From contig NZ_CAMLOV010000161.1 of the NCBI RefSeq assembly GCF_946481715.1, positions 1-12,590 of the forward strand: a stretch of DNA of 12,590 bases, in the 5' to 3' direction. Below, piece by piece: positions 1 through 6,918 of the stretch (position 1 is its first letter; every line of letters starts with the position of its first letter). A model generated the notes under the pieces. The model was not told where the DNA came from, made no database searches, and saw nothing but the letters and a program-made list of their open reading frames with translations. The stretch is from an uncultured Mucilaginibacter sp. (lineage in GTDB: Bacteria > Bacteroidota > Bacteroidia > Sphingobacteriales > Sphingobacteriaceae). A program made the position numbers and the translations under genes.

Positions 1-398
1 ATAACCACAATTTTCCCTTTCAAATCTTCTGCAGGTATAAGGGTTCCGTTTACATCAGTTGAATTAAGGAATATAAAACGATTGCCCCGTTTAAAGAATA
101 AAGTAGACTTAGGCAGCGAAGCAATCGACGGCCTTTCCAGGCTGTCCCGCAGGCTCAGGACAAATTCGGTACTGTCGCTATCTGCATGTACTGGTATTAG
201 TTTGTATTTGCCGGTAGCAATCATTTTGCTCCAATTGGCATACGGGTACTTAATGCCCGATGCGGTTGTAACAACTGTTTTTTGGTTAAAGCCGTACTCT
301 TCAACAGGCTTAGTAAGCGTTGTTTGCGCACCGGCAACTAAATAGGTTATCGAAAAAAAGAGCTGCAAAAATATCGTTCGTTTTGTAAATAATATCAT
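1..398 (-). CDS. TlpA-like/redoxin-family exported protein, partial (C-terminus outside window)
   Basis: Reverse-strand translation from the ATG at 398 stays open to position 1 (about 132 codons), so the C-terminal part lies beyond the window. The N-terminus (MILFTKRTIFLQLFFSIT...VAGAQ) looks like a signal peptide, suggesting export to the periplasm. An AGGA-containing purine stretch lies a few bases upstream of the ATG and supports this start. The last visible residues (FLNSTDVNG...LKGKIVV) align with FKARDINGNK...LQGKIVV of the neighbouring gene at 449-1267, just before that protein's CPAC motif, so a thioredoxin fold is expected. The N-terminal regions also match (W-x6-TG-x-Y pattern). The gene follows that neighbour by 50 bp on the same strand, as a tandem paralogue and probable operon partner. 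The catalytic cysteines cannot be checked because they fall outside the window. Confidence 0.8.
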   Translation of the reverse strand, partial: MILFTKRTIFLQLFFSITYLVAGAQTTLTKPVEEYGFNQKTVVTTASGIKYPYANWSKMIATGKYKLIPVHADSDSTEFVLSLRDSLERPSIASLPKSTLFFKRGNRFIFLNSTDVNGTLIPAEDLKGKIVV

Positions 399-448
399 AT
401 CTTTTCCTCACTAATTTTTGGAGATATTTATCGGCGGGATGAGTCCGT

Positions 449-1267
449 TTAATTTCCGGCTTTTATATCTTCAATTGTTTTTTTTATCCAGTAACCGGTA
501 TGGTCAGACCCTACCGAGTTAAACTTAATAACACCGCTTTTATCAAGCACGATGTTTGTAGGGTAAAGATCTACCTGGTAGTTGTTGCTATAGTAGTTCC
601 CGTCGCTTATTTGTTGATATCCAAAAGAGGTTGTTTTTAAAAAATCCTTAACCTTCCATTTCGCGTCGAGCGATATTGCTATAAACACAACATCGCTATC
701 GGCAGCATAAGAAGTGGCCAACTGATCAAGCTCGGGCATTTCGTCGCGGCAGGCAGGGCATTTAATAAACCAAAAGTTAAGTACAACTATTTTTCCTTGC
801 AGCATTTTTAGGTCTATTTTATTGCCGTTGATATCCCTCGCTTTAAAGGGTTCCATTTTTAAGCCATTATGAAACGATGTACTTTGTTGCGGCAAGCGGT
901 AATTAACGGAAGCAGCCGGGCCGTTATCTAATTTACCGGCCGGAATTGCATCCGGTTCTGTAGCCACTTGCTTTCTTAGCGAAAGGTTTCTCAACCTATC
1001 TGCTTCTGTTAGCTTATAAAGTGTTAATACCGGTTTATCAGTGCCGCGCTGGTAACTTTTAATGCCATAATTACCCGATGTCAATAAAGAGTGCCAATCT
1101 TTATAAGCCAGTTCGGTACCAGAAGAATCCCTCACTACCGTATTTAGATCAGATAGCATGGCCAGGGTGGAGTTAGCAGCCTGGGCACTTGTGTTAGGCG
1201 ATTGTGCGTTGCTTTTGTAAAAAACAGTTAATACAGCCAGTACCAGCAGTAAAAAATACCTCATCAT
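449..1267 (-). CDS. TlpA-family thiol-disulfide oxidoreductase, exported
   Basis: This 272-residue protein starts with a hydrophobic signal peptide (residues 1-21, ending SNAQ) and has a C-terminal thioredoxin-like domain from about residue 137. The redox motif is C170-P-A-C173 in the context FWFIKCPACRDEMPEL, typical of TlpA/ResA proteins, and Y235-P236-T237 supplies the conserved cis-proline. Family members reduce or exchange disulfides in periplasmic or envelope proteins, often in cytochrome c maturation; the partner here is unknown. The region between about residues 30 and 130 is a family-specific N-terminal domain with no function I can assign, and a similar stretch occurs in the downstream paralogue at 1-398. 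Two ATGs are adjacent (1267 and 1264); a purine stretch AAAGAG precedes both. It is divergent from the ABC permease at 1408. Confidence 0.85.
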   Translation of the reverse strand: MMRYFLLLVLAVLTVFYKSNAQSPNTSAQAANSTLAMLSDLNTVVRDSSGTELAYKDWHSLLTSGNYGIKSYQRGTDKPVLTLYKLTEADRLRNLSLRKQVATEPDAIPAGKLDNGPAASVNYRLPQQSTSFHNGLKMEPFKARDINGNKIDLKMLQGKIVVLNFWFIKCPACRDEMPELDQLATSYAADSDVVFIAISLDAKWKVKDFLKTTSFGYQQISDGNYYSNNYQVDLYPTNIVLDKSGVIKFNSVGSDHTGYWIKKTIEDIKAGN

Positions 1268-1280
1268 ATTACTCTTTGGT

Positions 1281-1317
1281 TAATCTTTAAAAGTAACATT
1301 TCTTTTTTGCAGTACAA
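1281..1317 (-). promoter_or_regulatory. Candidate Bacteroidota-type promoter for the TlpA-like pair
   Basis: On the minus strand TTG (1317-1315) is followed after 19 nt by TACTTTTA (1295-1288), which fits the Bacteroidota consensus TTG / TAnnTTTG except for the last base. Transcription would begin near 1281, giving a leader of about 14 nt before the ATG at 1267. This is a pattern match only. Confidence 0.35.
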
Positions 1318-1407
1318 GAAAACAGGCTTGTGTATTTAAATAAAATGAAGTGTAACAATCAGAACTATACGATAGTCAAATACAAACGAGTCCCTTAAAT
1401 TTATGCC

Positions 1408-2646
1408 ATGCCGGTAAAAACTACCTACAGAGAAAATATAGCTATTGCATTACAATCTATCGCCGGTAACAGGCTGCGCACCTCGCTTACTGCATTAATT
1501 ATTGCCATTGGTATAATGGCGTTGGTAGGTATATTAACTGCTATTGAAGGTATTAAGCAATTCACCAACGATGCATTTGCCGGGCTTGGAGCAAACTCAT
1601 TCACTATACAAAACCGCGGTTCGGGTATTAATTTTGGTAATGGCGGGCACCGTAAAATGTACCCGGCCATCAGTTACCAGGAGGCCGAGCGTTTCCAAAA
1701 AACGTTTAAACTACCGGTGCGTATCAGTATCAATTTTACCGTATCGGGCACAGCCATCGCAAAATACGAAAGCATCAAAACAAACCCCAACATACAGGTT
1801 ATAGGCTGTAACGAAAATTACCTGGCCATAAAAGGGCACAAAATATCCTACGGGCGTAATTTTTCAATTTCGGAAGTTGAACACGGTGCCAACGTGGTGA
1901 TCATTGGCGACGAGCTAAAGGTTAAGCTTTTTAAAAATACCGACCCGATAAACAAATCTATTTTGTTAGGATCGAGCAAGTTTAGGGTCATCGGTGTAAT
2001 TGCCCCAAAGGGAGCTAATGCTTTTGGTGGCGATAAGTTTTGTTTGATCCCCGTGGTTAAAGCAAGGCAGTTGGCTGCAACTTCAAAACCTTCTTTCGCT
2101 ATCGTAGTTAATGTGGCTTCCCCGGAAGCACTGGACGCCACCATCGGCGAAGCAACATCGCTTTTCAGGAACGTACGCAGCCTGCATTTGGGCCAGGATG
2201 ATAACTTTGAAATATTCCGTGCCGACTCTATACAGGCAGAACTTACCAGCAACCTCAACGGCGTAACCGCTGCGGGTTTCGCCGTGGGTATTATTACGTT
2301 AATAGGCGCTGCTATTGGGCTGATGAATATTATGCTGGTGTCGGTTACCGAACGTACCCGCGAGATCGGGCTGCGTAAAGCAATCGGGGCCACGCCATCG
2401 GTTATACGTAAGCAATTTCTAATAGAGGCTATTGTAATATGCCTGATAGGGGGGCTTGGCGGTATTATACTGGGTATGGCTGCCGGTAACCTTATAGCGG
2501 TACAAATAAGCGGCACTTTTGTAGTGCCATGGTTCTGGCTGTTCTGGGCAATTGTGCTGTGTACAGGCATAGGGCTTTCATCAGGGTTTTACCCCGCAAA
2601 AAAAGCCGCCAAGCTGGACCCGGTGGAAGCGCTGAGATACGAATAG
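1408..2646 (+). CDS. ABC transporter permease, MacB/FtsX-like family
   Basis: The 412-residue protein has the MacB layout: a short cytoplasmic N-terminus (NIAIALQSIAGNRLRTSLT), a first membrane helix at about 25-48, a large periplasmic domain at about 50-275, and three C-terminal helices (about 285-312, 340-362, 372-394). The FtsX-type cytoplasmic loop TERTREIGLRKAIGATPS (about 314-331) contacts the ATPase in this family, and the C-terminus ends in the usual LDPVEALRYE. MacB permeases do not transport across the inner membrane directly; they use ATP hydrolysis to drive mechanical work on periplasmic substrates such as lipoproteins, toxins or peptides. No ATPase or membrane-fusion gene is adjacent here, so the partner ATPase must be encoded elsewhere. 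The substrate cannot be inferred. The gene faces the cpsB-like gene convergently. Confidence 0.9.
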   Translation: MPVKTTYRENIAIALQSIAGNRLRTSLTALIIAIGIMALVGILTAIEGIKQFTNDAFAGLGANSFTIQNRGSGINFGNGGHRKMYPAISYQEAERFQKTFKLPVRISINFTVSGTAIAKYESIKTNPNIQVIGCNENYLAIKGHKISYGRNFSISEVEHGANVVIIGDELKVKLFKNTDPINKSILLGSSKFRVIGVIAPKGANAFGGDKFCLIPVVKARQLAATSKPSFAIVVNVASPEALDATIGEATSLFRNVRSLHLGQDDNFEIFRADSIQAELTSNLNGVTAAGFAVGIITLIGAAIGLMNIMLVSVTERTREIGLRKAIGATPSVIRKQFLIEAIVICLIGGLGGIILGMAAGNLIAVQISGTFVVPWFWLFWAIVLCTGIGLSSGFYPAKKAAKLDPVEALRYE

Positions 2647-2834
2647 CGTTAAGAAACAAGGAATCGAGAATCGAGAATTCAAGAATCAAGAGACAAGAAA
2701 ATAAGGAGAAGGGGAGTAAGCATGCGCTTATTCCCCTTCTTCTTATGTATAAATCGGAGTATTCCCGAGCCTCTTATTTTCCAGTCTCGTATCTCGATTC
2801 TTGACTCTTGATTCCTGACTTCTTGATTCTGAAG
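2647..2834. repeat. Inverted-repeat element built from degenerate 7-bp repeats around a central hairpin
   Basis: The whole convergent gap is occupied by this structure. The left arm (about 2652-2702) reads as 7-mers such as GAATCGA (twice, 2661-2674), GAATTCA, AGAATCA and AGAGACA. The right arm (about 2784-2834) reads as 7-mers in the opposite sense: GTCTCGT, ATCTCGA, TTCTTGA, CTCTTGA, TTCCTGA. The two arms are reverse complements in part: left 2683-2699 matches the reverse complement of right 2799-2815 at 16 of 17 positions, and AAAATAAG beside the core recurs inverted at about 2773-2780. The right arm carries about 19 extra bases relative to the left. The element ends exactly at the stop codon of the minus-strand gene (2835). 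No coding function is seen. Confidence 0.8.
2701..2746. terminator. Strong stem-loop between convergent genes, likely transcription terminator
   Basis: Bases 2701-2721 pair with 2726-2746: a 21-bp stem closed by the 4-nt loop ATGC, with only two non-Watson-Crick positions (2706/2741 and 2716/2731). These are G-U pairs in plus-strand RNA and A-C mismatches in minus-strand RNA, so the structure is stronger in the transcript of the ABC permease gene. Each side is only moderately T-rich with no clean U-tract, so it could equally be an RNA-stabilising 3' structure. Termination of one or both convergent genes is inferred from position. Confidence 0.6.
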
Positions 2835-3578
2835 TTAAAGCAGCATCTTATTCTTCAGCGGGTAATCTTTTAATAATTTTTCCAGGTAGGGTGTGGTAAG
2901 GGCATCTTCAAATGCAGCGGCATGGCGTGGGTGGTGCATATCGCTCGATATAAAATCAACTATCTGGTGGTCTACCATACTCTCTGCCATTTTTTGGGTT
3001 GGCTTGCCATAGTAGCCGGTTAAGGATATAGTATTTATTTGCAGGCTGCAGCCCCAGCTGCGTATCATCATCATCCTGTCGATATCCATATAAGCGTAAC
3101 GCTCGGGGTGGGCCAAAATAGGCTTGTAGCCGGCATCGCGCATTTTCTGGATCGTCTGTATCACGTTAGGTGGCTCGTTGATGAACGAAAGCTCGAAGAG
3201 TACATAATTATCTTCGCCCATGGTCATCAGGCTGCGCTCTTCTATCCGTTTTTCAAATGTTTCGTCAAAGTAGTGTTCAGCGGCAGCTTCAACCGGGATA
3301 TCTATGTTTTGGTTTATTAGTTCGGCTTTAAGTACAGCAAGCGCATTCATGATCGATTCGCGGTCGTTGCGGTAATAATCAACCATAACGTGGGGCGTGG
3401 CAATAATTTTTTTAATACCCAGCTCCATCATTTTTTTGATAAGCACGATAGATTCTTCGGGCGTTTGTGCGCCATCATCTATACCAGGCAGTACATGCGA
3501 GTGCATATCCACCAATATCGGCCCGTAATCGAGCGTCCGTTCTTTTTTTACTTCCTTTTTCTTAAATAATCCAAACAT
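2835..3578 (-). CDS. CpsB/YwqE-type PHP-domain protein-tyrosine phosphatase
   Basis: This 247-residue protein has the metal-binding signature of PHP-type tyrosine phosphatases: DMHSHVLPGIDDG (residues 24-36), TPH (61-63), EH (101-102), HPERY (157-161) and SSDMHH (211-216). Family members (CpsB, YwqE, Wzb-functional analogues) are manganese-dependent and dephosphorylate the tyrosine-rich tail of the bacterial tyrosine kinase that controls capsule or exopolysaccharide chain length. All the metal ligands expected in the fold appear present. The start lies 3 nt after the rmlB-like stop codon, so the gene is the last cistron of the uxs-galE-rmlB operon, which fits a role in polysaccharide control. 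No Wzc/CpsD-like kinase is in the window, so the target protein must be encoded elsewhere. Length is normal for the family. Confidence 0.88.
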   Translation of the reverse strand: MFGLFKKKEVKKERTLDYGPILVDMHSHVLPGIDDGAQTPEESIVLIKKMMELGIKKIIATPHVMVDYYRNDRESIMNALAVLKAELINQNIDIPVEAAAEHYFDETFEKRIEERSLMTMGEDNYVLFELSFINEPPNVIQTIQKMRDAGYKPILAHPERYAYMDIDRMMMIRSWGCSLQINTISLTGYYGKPTQKMAESMVDHQIVDFISSDMHHPRHAAAFEDALTTPYLEKLLKDYPLKNKMLL

Positions 3579-3581
3579 TTT

Positions 3582-4634
3582 TTAACGGTTACTATATTGT
3601 TCACTGTAATATTCCTGGTAATGGCCCGATGTTACATCGCTTAGCCATTCTTCGTTTGCCAGGTACCAGTCAACAGTTTTTTCCAGTCCTTCTTCAAAAG
3701 TTATTGATGGTTCCCAACCCAGTTCAATTTTTAGTTTGGTGGCATCAATAGCGTAACGCAGGTCGTGCCCGGCACGGTCGGTAACATAGGTGATCAACTT
3801 TGCCGATTCACCAGCCTTGCGCCCCAGTTTTTTGTCTAATATACTACAAAGCAGTTGTATCAGGTCAATATTTTTCCACTCGTTGTGCCCACCAATATTA
3901 TAGGTAGTACCGGTTGCTGCCTTGTGGAATATCACATCAATGGCGCGCGCATGGTCTTCTACCCACAGCCAGTCGCGAATGTTTTCGCCTTTGCCATAAA
4001 CAGGCACCGGCTTTTGCTGCTTTATATTATGTATAGCTAAAGGTATAAGCTTTTCGGGAAAATGAAAAGACCCATAATTATTTGAGCAGTTGGAAATAAC
4101 AGTAGGCAACCCATAAGTATCATAGTACGCCCGTACAAAATGGTCGGAGCTTGCTTTTGATGCCGAGTACGGAGAATGGGGGTCGTACGCGGTTGTTTCG
4201 GTAAACATATCTGTATCGCCTAAGGTGCCGTAAACCTCATCGGTAGATACATGGTAAAAGCGCTTATCGGCGTAATCGTCCTTCCAGATAGTTTTTGCCG
4301 CATTCAGTAAATTTACGGTACCTACTACATTGGTCATCACAAATTCCAGCGGATTTGATATCGAGCGGTCTACATGCGATTCCGCTGCAAGGTGTATCAC
4401 TGCATCGGGCTGCTCTATCTCAAATAAGTTGTTAATGTAAGCCAGGTCTACAATATCGCCTTTAACAAAACGGTAATTAGGCTCGTTCTCGATATCTGTA
4501 AGGTTGGCCAGGTTGCCTGCGTAGGTTAATTTATCCAGGTTAATGATCTGGTATTGCGGGTAGGTTTTTACAAACCGGCGCACCACGTGCGAGCCGATAA
4601 ACCCTGCCCCACCGGTAATAATAATTTTTTTCAT
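3582..4634 (-). CDS. rmlB: dTDP-glucose 4,6-dehydratase
   Basis: A 350-residue extended SDR enzyme that converts dTDP-glucose to dTDP-4-keto-6-deoxyglucose in the cytoplasm, the branch point for rhamnose and many deoxy sugars of O-antigen or capsule. The NAD-binding motif is G8-x2-G11-x2-G14. The catalytic triplet T131-D132-E133 (STDEVYG) is diagnostic, because the Asp/Glu pair carries out the dehydration; Y156 and K160 (YSASK) are the SDR catalytic pair. NCSNNYGSFHFPEKLIP at about 182-198 is also characteristic of RmlB. Length matches the family. Unusually for a rhamnose locus, rmlA, rmlC and rmlD are not adjacent, so the downstream sugar cannot be named. The gene lies 75 bp after galE and 3 nt before the cpsB-like gene on the same strand. 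Confidence 0.93.
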   Translation of the reverse strand: MKKIIITGGAGFIGSHVVRRFVKTYPQYQIINLDKLTYAGNLANLTDIENEPNYRFVKGDIVDLAYINNLFEIEQPDAVIHLAAESHVDRSISNPLEFVMTNVVGTVNLLNAAKTIWKDDYADKRFYHVSTDEVYGTLGDTDMFTETTAYDPHSPYSASKASSDHFVRAYYDTYGLPTVISNCSNNYGSFHFPEKLIPLAIHNIKQQKPVPVYGKGENIRDWLWVEDHARAIDVIFHKAATGTTYNIGGHNEWKNIDLIQLLCSILDKKLGRKAGESAKLITYVTDRAGHDLRYAIDATKLKIELGWEPSITFEEGLEKTVDWYLANEEWLSDVTSGHYQEYYSEQYSNR

Positions 4635-4668
4635 TTGAAATATTTTTCAATTTAAGGCAGTAAACCAA

Positions 4669-4683
4669 CAGTTGGCAAAATTA
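4669..4683 (-). promoter_or_regulatory. Possible internal promoter -7 element ahead of rmlB
   Basis: The minus strand reads TAATTTTG at 4683-4676, a full match to the Bacteroidota -7 consensus TAnnTTTG, about 40 bases upstream of the rmlB start. No good TTG lies 19-21 nt further upstream, so this is only a candidate for separate expression of rmlB and cpsB. A small palindrome CCAACAGTTGG (4665-4675) adjoins it. Confidence 0.25.
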
Positions 4684-4709
4684 GCGGCCTTATTTGATAT
4701 AGTATTGTG

Positions 4710-5729
4710 CTATAAGGGATTTTTAGCCAAATAGTTTTCCCATGCCCACGCCGATGACATCATCACATTGACATCCAGCTCGGTTTTCCAGTTCAGTTCG
4801 TTGGTAGATTTGGTAACATCGCCCCAAACTTGCTCCACATCACCCGCGCGCGCAGGGCCAATCTGGTAATTCAATTTAACGCCGGTTGTTTCTTCAAAAG
4901 CTTTGATCACTTCCAATACCGAGGTGCCTTTGCCTGTACCAATATTAAACACATCGAAACCTTTAAAGCTATCCTTCTCCGCCAGTTTAAGGGCTGCTAC
5001 GTGTGCCTTGCCTAAGTCTACCACATGTATATAATCACGGATGTTGCTGCCATCCGGCGTGTTGTATTGATCGCCAAATACGGTTAGTTTTTCGCGCTTG
5101 CCAATGGCTGTTTGCGTGATGAAAGGCACCAGGTTTTGGGGTACACCGATAGGCAGTTCGCCAATCAAAGCGGTTTCGTGCGCGCCAACCGGGTTAAAAT
5201 ACCTCAACGAAATAATTTTGTAGCTGCTGCCTGCCGCAATTACATCTTTCAATATTTCCTCGGCTATTTGTTTGGTATTGCCATAAGGCGATTGAGCCGC
5301 CTTTACAGGTGCATCTTCGGTAACAGGCAATTCATCGGGCTGGCCGTAAACGGTACAGCTTGATGAGAACACAAAATTCAGCGCTTTGCCCTCGTAAGCA
5401 TTCAGGATATTAATGAGCGAGAAAAAGTTATTGCGGTAATATTTTAAAGGGGCTTTTACCGATTCGCCAACCGCTTTAAAGGCAGCAAAATGAATAATGC
5501 CGCCTATTTCGGGCTCTTGTTTGGCAAAGTTGTTTACGGCATCTTCATCGCAAAGGTCGAGTTTGTAAAATTGGGGCTTGTAACCGATGATTTTGGCAAG
5601 CTGGTCTAATATTTTGATGCTGGAGTTGGAGAGGTCGTCGATTATAACCGGCTCGTAACCCGCATTTACCAATTCAACCACGGTATGCGAGCCAATAAAC
5701 CCTAAACCTCCTGTAACTAATATTTTCAT
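4710..5729 (-). CDS. galE: UDP-glucose 4-epimerase
   Basis: A 339-residue extended SDR enzyme that interconverts UDP-glucose and UDP-galactose with bound NAD. The N-terminal Rossmann motif is G7-x2-G10-x2-G13 (VTGGLGFIGSH). FAAFKAVGES at about 81-90 is a GalE signature, S122-S124 within FSSSCTVYG provide the catalytic serine, and Y149/K153 (YGNTK) are the catalytic pair. RYFNPVGAH and the C-terminal GTGKGTSVLEVI segment also fit GalE. Length is that of bacterial GalE (about 338). It is the middle of three consecutive SDR sugar-nucleotide genes on the minus strand, 57 bp downstream of uxs, which suggests supply of galactose for a surface glycan rather than galactose catabolism. C4-epimerases acting on other UDP sugars look similar, so substrate range is less certain than the family. 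Confidence 0.92.
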   Translation of the reverse strand: MKILVTGGLGFIGSHTVVELVNAGYEPVIIDDLSNSSIKILDQLAKIIGYKPQFYKLDLCDEDAVNNFAKQEPEIGGIIHFAAFKAVGESVKAPLKYYRNNFFSLINILNAYEGKALNFVFSSSCTVYGQPDELPVTEDAPVKAAQSPYGNTKQIAEEILKDVIAAGSSYKIISLRYFNPVGAHETALIGELPIGVPQNLVPFITQTAIGKREKLTVFGDQYNTPDGSNIRDYIHVVDLGKAHVAALKLAEKDSFKGFDVFNIGTGKGTSVLEVIKAFEETTGVKLNYQIGPARAGDVEQVWGDVTKSTNELNWKTELDVNVMMSSAWAWENYLAKNPL

Positions 5730-5750
5730 TGATGGAGTATTTTATATATA

Positions 5751-5782
5751 GCCAGGCCATGCATGGTTTTGCAGGGCTTGGC
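5751..5782. other. Hairpin between uxs and galE
   Basis: Bases 5751-5758 pair with 5775-5782 (one G-T position) and the inner TGCA at 5760-5763 pairs with TGCA at 5770-5773, leaving the 6-nt loop TGGTTT and one mismatch. The structure fills most of the 57-bp gap between the uxs stop and the galE start. No T-run follows on the minus strand, so an RNA-processing or expression-balancing structure is as likely as a terminator. Confidence 0.4.
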
Positions 5783-5786
5783 GGTT

Positions 5787-6779
5787 TTATTTATTGTAGG
5801 TTGTAAAATCTTTATGTTCTACTTTCTCTAACACATCCTGCGGCAGCGATTTAAAGTATTCGTAGGTAATTTTTAATCCTTCTTCGCGCGATACTTTTGG
5901 CTCCCAACCCAAAATTTCGCGGGCCTTTGTAATATCCGGGCGGCGTTGCTTTGGGTCATCGGTAGGCAGCTCTTTATAAACCATTTTTTGCGAAGTACCG
6001 GTAAGTTTGATGATCTCCTCGCCAAATTCTTTAATGGTGATCTCGCTTGGGTTGCCAATATTAACAGGACCAGCATAATCGCTAAACAGCAACCGGTAAA
6101 TACCTTCTATCAAATCGCTCACATAGCAAAACGAGCGGGTTTGCGAGCCATCGCCAAAAACGGTGAGGTCTTCGCCACGGATGGCCTGGCCAATAAAGGC
6201 TGGCAATACGCGCCCGTCATTAAGCCGCATACGAGGGCCATACGTGTTAAATATGCGCACAATACGGGTTTCCAACCCATGGAAGGTATGGTAGGCCATG
6301 GTGATAGATTCCTGGAAACGTTTGGCTTCATCATAAACGCCGCGGGGGCCAACAGTATTCACATTGCCCCAATATTCTTCGGGTTGCGGGTTAACGCTTG
6401 GGTCGCCATAAATTTCTGACGTGGACGCTATCAGCATCCTTGCGTTTTTGCTTTTAGCCAGCCCAAGCAGGTTATGCGTACCCAGCGAGCCAACTTTTAA
6501 AGTTTGGATCGGGATCTTCAAATAATCGATAGGGCTCGCAGGCGAAGCAAAATGCAGGATATAATCCAGCTTGCCGGCCACGTATACAAAAGTGGAAACA
6601 TCGTGATTGTAGAACTCAAAATTTTCCAGCTTAAATAAATGCTCTATGTTACGCAGGTCGCCTGTGATGAGGTTATCCATTGCAATAACATGAAAATCTT
6701 CCTTGATAAACCTGTCGCAAAGGTGCGAGCCTAAGAAGCCGGCAGCACCGGTTATTAAAATACGTTTACGTGTTGCCAT
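5787..6779 (-). CDS. uxs: UDP-glucuronate decarboxylase (UDP-xylose synthase) family, NAD-dependent SDR
   Basis: A 330-residue extended SDR with Rossmann motif G11-x2-G14-x2-G17 and the UXS-type active-site pattern T120-S121-E122 (STSEIYGDP) plus Y149 and K153 (YDEAK). [12 protein letters not shown] (about 76-87), [10 protein letters not shown] (145-154) and [10 protein letters not shown] are characteristic of UDP-glucuronate decarboxylase, which oxidises UDP-glucuronate, loses CO2 and reduces the 4-keto product to UDP-xylose. The product feeds polysaccharide assembly. It is the first gene of the minus-strand operon uxs-galE-rmlB-cpsB and has a promoter-like sequence upstream. No UDP-glucose 6-dehydrogenase gene, which would make its substrate, is in the window. 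Length is at the short, soluble bacterial end of the family, with no membrane anchor. Confidence 0.88.
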   Translation of the reverse strand: MATRKRILITGAAGFLGSHLCDRFIKEDFHVIAMDNLITGDLRNIEHLFKLENFEFYNHDVSTFVYVAGKLDYILHFASPASPIDYLKIPIQTLKVGSLGTHNLLGLAKSKNARMLIASTSEIYGDPSVNPQPEEYWGNVNTVGPRGVYDEAKRFQESITMAYHTFHGLETRIVRIFNTYGPRMRLNDGRVLPAFIGQAIRGEDLTVFGDGSQTRSFCYVSDLIEGIYRLLFSDYAGPVNIGNPSEITIKEFGEEIIKLTGTSQKMVYKELPTDDPKQRRPDITKAREILGWEPKVSREEGLKITYEYFKSLPQDVLEKVEHKDFTTYNK

Positions 6780-6810
6780 TAATTTATTTTATTTAATACT
6801 ATTTAAAAAC

Positions 6811-6848
6811 CCGCTTACAAAGGTGCCGTTAGAGATGATGCAGGGCAA
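6811..6848 (-). promoter_or_regulatory. Candidate promoter of the uxs-galE-rmlB-cpsB operon
   Basis: Minus strand: TTG (6848-6846), a 20-nt spacer, then CACCTTTG (6825-6818), one base from the Bacteroidota -7 consensus TAnnTTTG. It predicts a start near 6811 and a leader of about 30 nt before the uxs ATG at 6779. Pattern match only. Confidence 0.4.
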
Positions 6849-6918
6849 TATAGCACGAAACTTGTAATTAATGTTGTTACTTTTACTGCCCGACGAAGAT
6901 AATAATTACAATTTTAAA

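Noticed and set aside
82..345. Plus-strand open frame of 87 codons
   Set aside because: It lies opposite the partial TlpA-like gene, whose minus-strand frame has a signal peptide, an AGGA ribosome site and homology to the next gene.
1848..2570. Long minus-strand frame of 240 codons opposite the ABC permease
   Set aside because: The plus-strand product has clear FtsX-family motifs over the same bases; the opposite frame has no recognisable motif.
5946..6419. Plus-strand frame of 157 codons opposite uxs
   Set aside because: It overlaps the conserved SDR active-site coding region and shows no family features.
6862..6886. Promoter for waaA using TTG at 6862 and TACTTTTA at 6879
   Set aside because: The 14-nt spacer is too short for the Bacteroidota promoter pattern of about 19-21 nt.
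6871..6918. Upstream ATG as the waaA start
   Set aside because: The 16 added residues (MLLLLLPDEDNNYNFK) do not resemble family N-termini, whereas the ATG at 6919 begins exactly at the usual membrane-anchor sequence.
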